A stretch of 64,000 bases of DNA, from contig JABDGH010000003.1 of assembly GCA_013286145.1 (NCBI GenBank), positions 1 to 64,000 of the forward strand, given 5' to 3'. The translations under genes were made by a program, and so were the position numbers. This document shows, piece after piece, positions 59,128-64,000 of the stretch. The stretch is from Verrucomicrobiota bacterium. GTDB taxonomy: Bacteria; Verrucomicrobiota; Verrucomicrobiia; Methylacidiphilales; UBA1321. The notes under the pieces were generated by a model, which had not been told where the DNA came from, did no database searches, and worked only from the letters and a program-made list of their open reading frames with translations. Within the stretch, counting starts at the first letter, position 1; the number at the start of each line of letters is the position of its first letter.

Positions 59128-60099
59128 TCAGTCGCCGTAACCGTTCGGATGCTTCTGGTGCCAGGCCCAGGCACTCTCGATGATCGGTTGGAGGCGCGGG
59201 TATTTGGGTCGCCAGCCGAGTTCGCTGGTAATCTTATGTGAACTGGCAACAAGGCGGGGTGGATCGCCCGCGCGCGCTTCCTTGACTACCGCTGGAATGG
59301 GCGCGCCGGTCACTTTACGCGCAATATCAATCACCTGTCGCACGGAAAAGCCTTCGCCGCTGCCGAGGTTGTAACTGGCGCTCGTCTCACGCCCCAAAGC
59401 GAGCATGTGGGCGGCGGCCAGATCGTGAATATGGATGTAGTCGCGAATGCAGGTGCCATCGGGCGTGGCGTAATTTTCACCGTAAATCTCCACTTTTTCC
59501 TTCTGGTCGAGAGCGACCTTGAGGACGTTGGGGATGAGGTGCGTCTCAATGCGGTGATCCTCACCAAACTGCACGCTTGCACCGGCGGCGTTGAAATAGC
59601 GCAGGTTGACGTAAACCAGCCCGTGTATCTTGTCGTACCAGTTAAGGATTTGCTCGAACATGAGTTTCGACTGGCCATAAGGATTGATCGGTTTTTGGAT
59701 CAACCGTTCATCCATCGGGATTTTTTCCGGTGTGCCGTAAGTCGCGCAGGTGGAGGAAAAGATGAATTTCTTCACCCCGGCATCGACCGTGGCATCAAGG
59801 AGGTTGAGTCCGGAGGCCACGTTGTTGCGAAAATATTTGGAGGGATTGGTCATCGATTCCGCCACGAGCGCGTTGGCGGCAAAGTGCATGACCGCTTCCG
59901 GTTTTGCCCCTGCGACGGCAGCGAAAATTTCCTCCCGGTTGGCAAGATCGCCCTGGATGAATTGCGCGCGCTTATCGACCGCCGAGCGGTGACCTTCGGT
60001 CAGGTTGTCAAAAACGGTGACCTTGTGTCCGGCGTTAATCAGTTCCTCGGAACAGATGCTGCCAATATAACCCGCGCCGCCTGTGACAAAAATATGCAT
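59128..60099 (-). CDS. galE: UDP-glucose 4-epimerase
   Basis: FVTGGAGYIGSICSEELINAGHKV, FSSTCATYGTPEKIP, NPYGQSKLMFEQIL, YFNAAGA. Confidence 0.95.
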   Translation of the reverse strand: MHIFVTGGAGYIGSICSEELINAGHKVTVFDNLTEGHRSAVDKRAQFIQGDLANREEIFAAVAGAKPEAVMHFAANALVAESMTNPSKYFRNNVASGLNLLDATVDAGVKKFIFSSTCATYGTPEKIPMDERLIQKPINPYGQSKLMFEQILNWYDKIHGLVYVNLRYFNAAGASVQFGEDHRIETHLIPNVLKVALDQKEKVEIYGENYATPDGTCIRDYIHIHDLAAAHMLALGRETSASYNLGSGEGFSVRQVIDIARKVTGAPIPAVVKEARAGDPPRLVASSHKITSELGWRPKYPRLQPIIESAWAWHQKHPNGYGD

Positions 60100-60165
60100 G
60101 GTAAATTGAAAGCAGCCGTCGCGCTCAAGTCACGCGGGAAATTTTCATGTCCCTTTGCAAAAGCC

Positions 60166-60190
60166 GTCATCCCGGGCTTGTCGAGGGATG
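60166..60190. repeat. Single arm of dispersed repeat
   Basis: gtcatcccgggcttgtcgagggatg. Confidence 0.7.
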
Positions 60191-60201
60191 ATGGATTCCT
60201 C

Positions 60202-61941
60202 CTAAGCCGCTTTCTTTTTGGGAATCCGCTTCAACTCGGGCAACGGCTTGCGCAAATTGCGATAAATTTGCACGATCGAAACGCAATTGTTGATGACATA
60301 ATAGAGCGAAAGCGCTGCGGCGAAGTTGTAGAAAATGAAGAGGAAAACCAGTGGCATCCATTGGGCGATCTTTGCCTGCTGGGGATCGCCGATCTGCGGT
60401 GTCATCCGCATCATGACCATGGTCAATCCGGTTACCATGATCGGCAACGGATTCAGCGCGAGATGCTGTCCGAAAAGCATGATGGGCAACGTGTACACCG
60501 TATCGGGCTGGGTGAGATCGTGAACCCAGAGAAACGATTGCCCGCGCAACTCAACCGCGTTTATCAGCATGTAATAGAGACTGAAGAACACGGGCATCTG
60601 GACGAGAGCAGGCAGACACCCGCCAAACGGATTCACCCCATATTCGCGGTACATGGCAAACGTCTCGGTGTTGAGCTTTTCGGGTTGATCCTTGTGCTTG
60701 GCCTGGAGCTCTTTCAATTTCGGTGCCAGCGCCTGCATCCGTTTACCGGAACGATTAGCGATGCTTTGCAAAGGCCAGGTGATGGCTTTGATCATCAAAG
60801 TGAGGAGGATGATGGCCACTCCATAACTGCCTAAAATCGAGTACCAGAAATGGAGAATTTTCAACATCGGCACGATTAAGAAAACGAACATGCCGTAATT
60901 CATCAATTCGCCCTGCTCGGCTCCGAGCGCATTGAGATGGTCATAATCCTTCGGCCCGGCGTAGATACCGTAATTCAAGGCAATCGTTTGACCGGCAGGG
61001 ACTTTGACTTCCGGGAAAAAGGCCGAGGCCTCAATGTCAGGTTCAACGGTGGAAGGAACGGAACCGTATGAGTCGCGTGGGTTGAAACAATGGAAATCGG
61101 CGTGTTGGATGAGCCGGTCTGCGGAAGGCGTCAGCAGGACGGTGAAGAACTGATTTTCCACGCCAAGCCATTTCAAGGGAGCCGCATCGACATCCTTGCT
61201 GGAAAACATCTCTTTCTCATTATGCGTCTTGGTTCCGATAATGGGGATGAACCCCGGATTGAAATCGCTGACCGTCGTGAGATGAAATTTTTGAGCAAGC
61301 CAGCCCGAGCCAAGATACATGTTGGATACGGGCTGGTAATGGCCCGCGACTAGCAGGGGTTCAGCCCGACCTACGCTCAGGCCATAGGCAGGCAGGGTGA
61401 CTTCCGTCGCGCCGGTATTCGTCAGGCTGTCCTTCACTTGAAGGGCATAATCCTTGCCGAGAACGTAAGCCCGTTCCCATTTCACCCCGTTGGGCAGATC
61501 ACCGGAATAGACCACGCTGCCCGGGAGACCTTCCTTAACCTGAAAGCTGACTGTATCCGCTCCCGGCCATCCGCTGAGATCCATGACGTTCTCATGGGAT
61601 TGCTCGTTGAGCATGATGTTACCGTTTTTACCCTCCTTGTGCTTGAGGAGTTCCACTGCCTTGATCGCCGCACCGTGGGAAGTGAAGGTCACCCGCAGTT
61701 CATCGTTCTCTAAAAAAGTCAGTTGTTCGACGATTGGAACAGGCGGAGAAGGAACTGGCGTCGGGGTGACTGGCTGGATCGTTGTCGGACTATTGTTGGT
61801 CGCGGTTAATGTCTGCGCCGATGACTCAGGTGCTACGGCAACGGGAGGAGGCAGCTTGGGTGACGGCGCAGGATAAAAAATGAACAACGCGAACATCGCG
61901 AGTACACAGAGAAAAACGACGATACGGCCAGTGCGATCCAT
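60202..61941 (-). CDS. yidC: Membrane protein insertase YidC
   Basis: MDRTGRIVVFLCVLAMF; MYREYGVNPFGGCLPALVQMPVFFSLYYML. Confidence 0.96.
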   Translation of the reverse strand: MDRTGRIVVFLCVLAMFALFIFYPAPSPKLPPPVAVAPESSAQTLTATNNSPTTIQPVTPTPVPSPPVPIVEQLTFLENDELRVTFTSHGAAIKAVELLKHKEGKNGNIMLNEQSHENVMDLSGWPGADTVSFQVKEGLPGSVVYSGDLPNGVKWERAYVLGKDYALQVKDSLTNTGATEVTLPAYGLSVGRAEPLLVAGHYQPVSNMYLGSGWLAQKFHLTTVSDFNPGFIPIIGTKTHNEKEMFSSKDVDAAPLKWLGVENQFFTVLLTPSADRLIQHADFHCFNPRDSYGSVPSTVEPDIEASAFFPEVKVPAGQTIALNYGIYAGPKDYDHLNALGAEQGELMNYGMFVFLIVPMLKILHFWYSILGSYGVAIILLTLMIKAITWPLQSIANRSGKRMQALAPKLKELQAKHKDQPEKLNTETFAMYREYGVNPFGGCLPALVQMPVFFSLYYMLINAVELRGQSFLWVHDLTQPDTVYTLPIMLFGQHLALNPLPIMVTGLTMVMMRMTPQIGDPQQAKIAQWMPLVFLFIFYNFAAALSLYYVINNCVSIVQIYRNLRKPLPELKRIPKKKAA

Positions 61942-61951
61942 AAACTCTCTT

Positions 61952-62209
61952 TCAGGCTAAACGAATGGAGGAAGAGGAGGAGGATGGAGGCACCGGATCA
62001 AATCCTGCCCCTCCCCATGGATGACAACGCGAGATACGACGCAATCCCAAGCCAAGTCCCCGGCAAACGCCGTGAGTGCAAATGGCTTGCTCCGTGTAGG
62101 CGGAGCAGGTGGGACTAAACCGGCAGCAGCCCTGCATGCCGAACATAACTTTCAGCGGCGCAAAAACGACGCGATAGGCGCGGATTAAAAATACGATAAT
62201 GGACTGCAT
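61952..62209 (-). CDS. yidD: Membrane protein insertion efficiency factor YidD
   Basis: GCCRFSPTCSAYTEQAICTHGVCRGLGLGLRRISRCHPWGGAGFDPVP. Confidence 0.95.
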   Translation of the reverse strand: MQSIIVFLIRAYRVVFAPLKVMFGMQGCCRFSPTCSAYTEQAICTHGVCRGLGLGLRRISRCHPWGGAGFDPVPPSSSSSSIRLA

Positions 62210-62279
62210 GAGCCGCCAAGCATGGCCGACTTTCCAAAAAAGGCAATCGTCGGTCGTATTCTAATTAGTGGCCGCCTGC

Positions 62280-63209
62280 CTAGACTCGCCTTTCGGCTTC
62301 CAAGCGAAGACCGGCAATCATGGCTTTTCTCCGCTCGATGCCCAACCGGTGCTTCACCCGATGCCCCCAAATGTGGAGCTGTTGGTGAAGACGATTACCC
62401 AGGCTGTAGAGATGATGTTCCGCCTTCAATCCCCAGCCATAATGATCGGCCTGGCGCTGGAATCGTTCCTGTGCATGACGATAAAGCTCAAAATCGAAGC
62501 GGTTCAGGCGGCGAATCGCCTCCACGAGATCAGGCGATATTGAAAAGGAGCCATTGGCGGAAACATTATCCGGAACATAAAAATGCCATTTCCAACCGCA
62601 AACGCGGCCCAGGAGCATGAGCGAAAGATCGAATTGTTCCGTCAGGCCCACAAACTTGAAGTGACGATCAAGATTTTCCATGGCCATTTGCAAGTGCTTC
62701 CCGGAACAGGCTCCGAAGGGCAGGTCGGTGCCGACCCCGGCCAATGTGCGCGTCTGACAATTATCGAAGGAATAACCAAGTTCTGGATATTTCGCCAGGT
62801 TCCAATCGGTCTGGGCAGAATCGATCAGATGATCGGAAGGGATTATTTTATTGCGACATAACATCTTGTAATGAGAAACGGCACGCTGGACCGGATCGCG
62901 TAAAAAAGTGATGTATTCGACGGGAAACGGCAGCACCTCATGCAAACCGAACGGCATATGCCCCTTGAAAATCAGATATTGGCGGAGTTCGTCCCCCGAC
63001 ATTTTTTTTATCCGGGAGAGACATTTGCCCCAATTTTCGATCATCCCGCTTCCCAGTTCCGTATTGAAGTGTTTTCCCTCGCGATAATTCTTCACAAAGA
63101 GACCTCGAAGCGACATTCCCGCCGTCTTGGGAATGTGGAGGAAGACAACCTTGGGAATTGAGTCGGGAATACTTTCCATTTTTAAGCGCTTTAATCGCGC
63201 CTGCATCAT
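62280..63209 (-). CDS. Sulfotransferase family protein
   Basis: VVFLHIPKTAGMSLRGLF (5'-PSB-like) and YITFLRDPVQRAVSHYKML (3'-PB-like). Confidence 0.85.
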   Translation of the reverse strand: MMQARLKRLKMESIPDSIPKVVFLHIPKTAGMSLRGLFVKNYREGKHFNTELGSGMIENWGKCLSRIKKMSGDELRQYLIFKGHMPFGLHEVLPFPVEYITFLRDPVQRAVSHYKMLCRNKIIPSDHLIDSAQTDWNLAKYPELGYSFDNCQTRTLAGVGTDLPFGACSGKHLQMAMENLDRHFKFVGLTEQFDLSLMLLGRVCGWKWHFYVPDNVSANGSFSISPDLVEAIRRLNRFDFELYRHAQERFQRQADHYGWGLKAEHHLYSLGNRLHQQLHIWGHRVKHRLGIERRKAMIAGLRLEAERRV

Positions 63210-63394
63210 TGACGTGCGGTTGTAACCGAGAGTTACGGAATTTTAATTTATTTACTAAACAAGCCATGTTTATTTATCCAAGTCCATTTTTGTTTCGTAC
63301 GGTCTGTCTGACTGAAATTTCCCGAGGTTTGCTTCAATTTCACTCTTCGATCTCATGGACGATTCCACCCTGCTCGTGGTATTGAAGGAACGCT

Positions 63395-64000
63395 ATGTCA
63401 ACGCTCAAGGAAATGGCTGCATCGTTAAACCTGTCGGTTATGGCCATTTCCAAGGCTCTTCGAGATGCGCCCGATATCAGCGCGAGTACAAAAGCGCGTG
63501 TACAGGCCGAAGCACGGCGACGTCATTACATCCCCAATCGGGCTGCACAAAATTTGCGTTCGCGTCGTAGCGGTCTCGTCGGTGTCGTCGTTCCCCACAT
63601 AAATCATACTTATTATTCGCACCTGGTCTGGGGCGTGGAACGGCAGGCGGAGTCGAGCGGATTACAAGTCCTTCTGGCCCATTCCCTGGATCGCGCTGAA
63701 AATGAGATGCGCGAGGTGCAAAAGCTGATCGCCCGGCAGGTGGAGGCTCTGCTCCTCGTGCCTGCTGTCCGATGGCAACATCGACTGGCGACTTTGGAAC
63801 TGTTGCGTTCAAGCCGGATTCCAACGGTACTTTTGGATGCCTATCCGGCGGGCGCGGAAAATTTTCCTCATGTCAGTTGGGTGGTTTGTGATGACCATCG
63901 CGGATCCCAGATTGCCACGGAACATTTATTGCAGTTGGGCCATCGCGAAATTCTTTTTCTGGCCGGCCCGAACGGCTCTTCCTCCAGCGCGGGACGATTT
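63395..64000 (+). CDS. LacI family transcriptional regulator, 3' end outside window
   Basis: Own translation from ATG 63395, open to window end: MSTLKEMAASLNLSVMAISKALRDAPDISASTKARVQAEARRRHYIPNRAAQNLRSRRSGLVGVVVPHINHTYYSHLVWGVERQ; absent from ORF track because unclosed. Confidence 0.92.
   Translation, partial: MSTLKEMAASLNLSVMAISKALRDAPDISASTKARVQAEARRRHYIPNRAAQNLRSRRSGLVGVVVPHINHTYYSHLVWGVERQAESSGLQVLLAHSLDRAENEMREVQKLIARQVEALLLVPAVRWQHRLATLELLRSSRIPTVLLDAYPAGAENFPHVSWVVCDDHRGSQIATEHLLQLGHREILFLAGPNGSSSSAGRF

Noticed and set aside
59407-60834. 475-aa ORF antisense to galE/yidC
   Set aside because: Spans two well-supported genes on the other strand; no motif.

Overview
The window is a bacterial chromosome segment, probably Verrucomicrobiota. 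That placement rests on the 16S text, a pseudopilin resembling Verru_Chthon cassette protein D, and general gene content; it was not tested phylogenetically. Most of the sequence is housekeeping: cimA (5'-truncated), valS, an Mla-type ABC operon, ispD, hisF, a Wza/Wzc-like exopolysaccharide locus, an NtrB/NtrC-like pair, murI, an amidase, a complete rRNA operon on the minus strand, hemW, ppc, a C-terminal processing protease, metH, a ClC channel, dnaB, speA, msrBA, galE, yidC/yidD and a 3'-truncated LacI regulator. The main signals beyond annotation are: (1) an in-frame insertion in valS bounded by a perfect 28-bp inverted repeat; (2) IspD with a C-terminal histidine-kinase DHp-like extension; (3) a dispersed paired-arm repeat family (GTCATCC[C/T]GAGC..GTCGA[G/A]GGATC) of about 100-145 bp, sometimes supplying start-codon regions; (4) a HicB ORF whose end overlaps an out-of-frame HicA-like tail, suggesting a collapsed toxin-antitoxin locus; (5) a DciA/DUF721-like protein with a long unexplained N-terminus; (6) rRNA spacer architecture with tRNA order Ala-Ile, a 17-bp inverted repeat and an identical 18-bp repeat flanking 23S. 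No CRISPR array, prophage or transposase was seen. All calls come from reading sequence and supplied translations; no database search was run.
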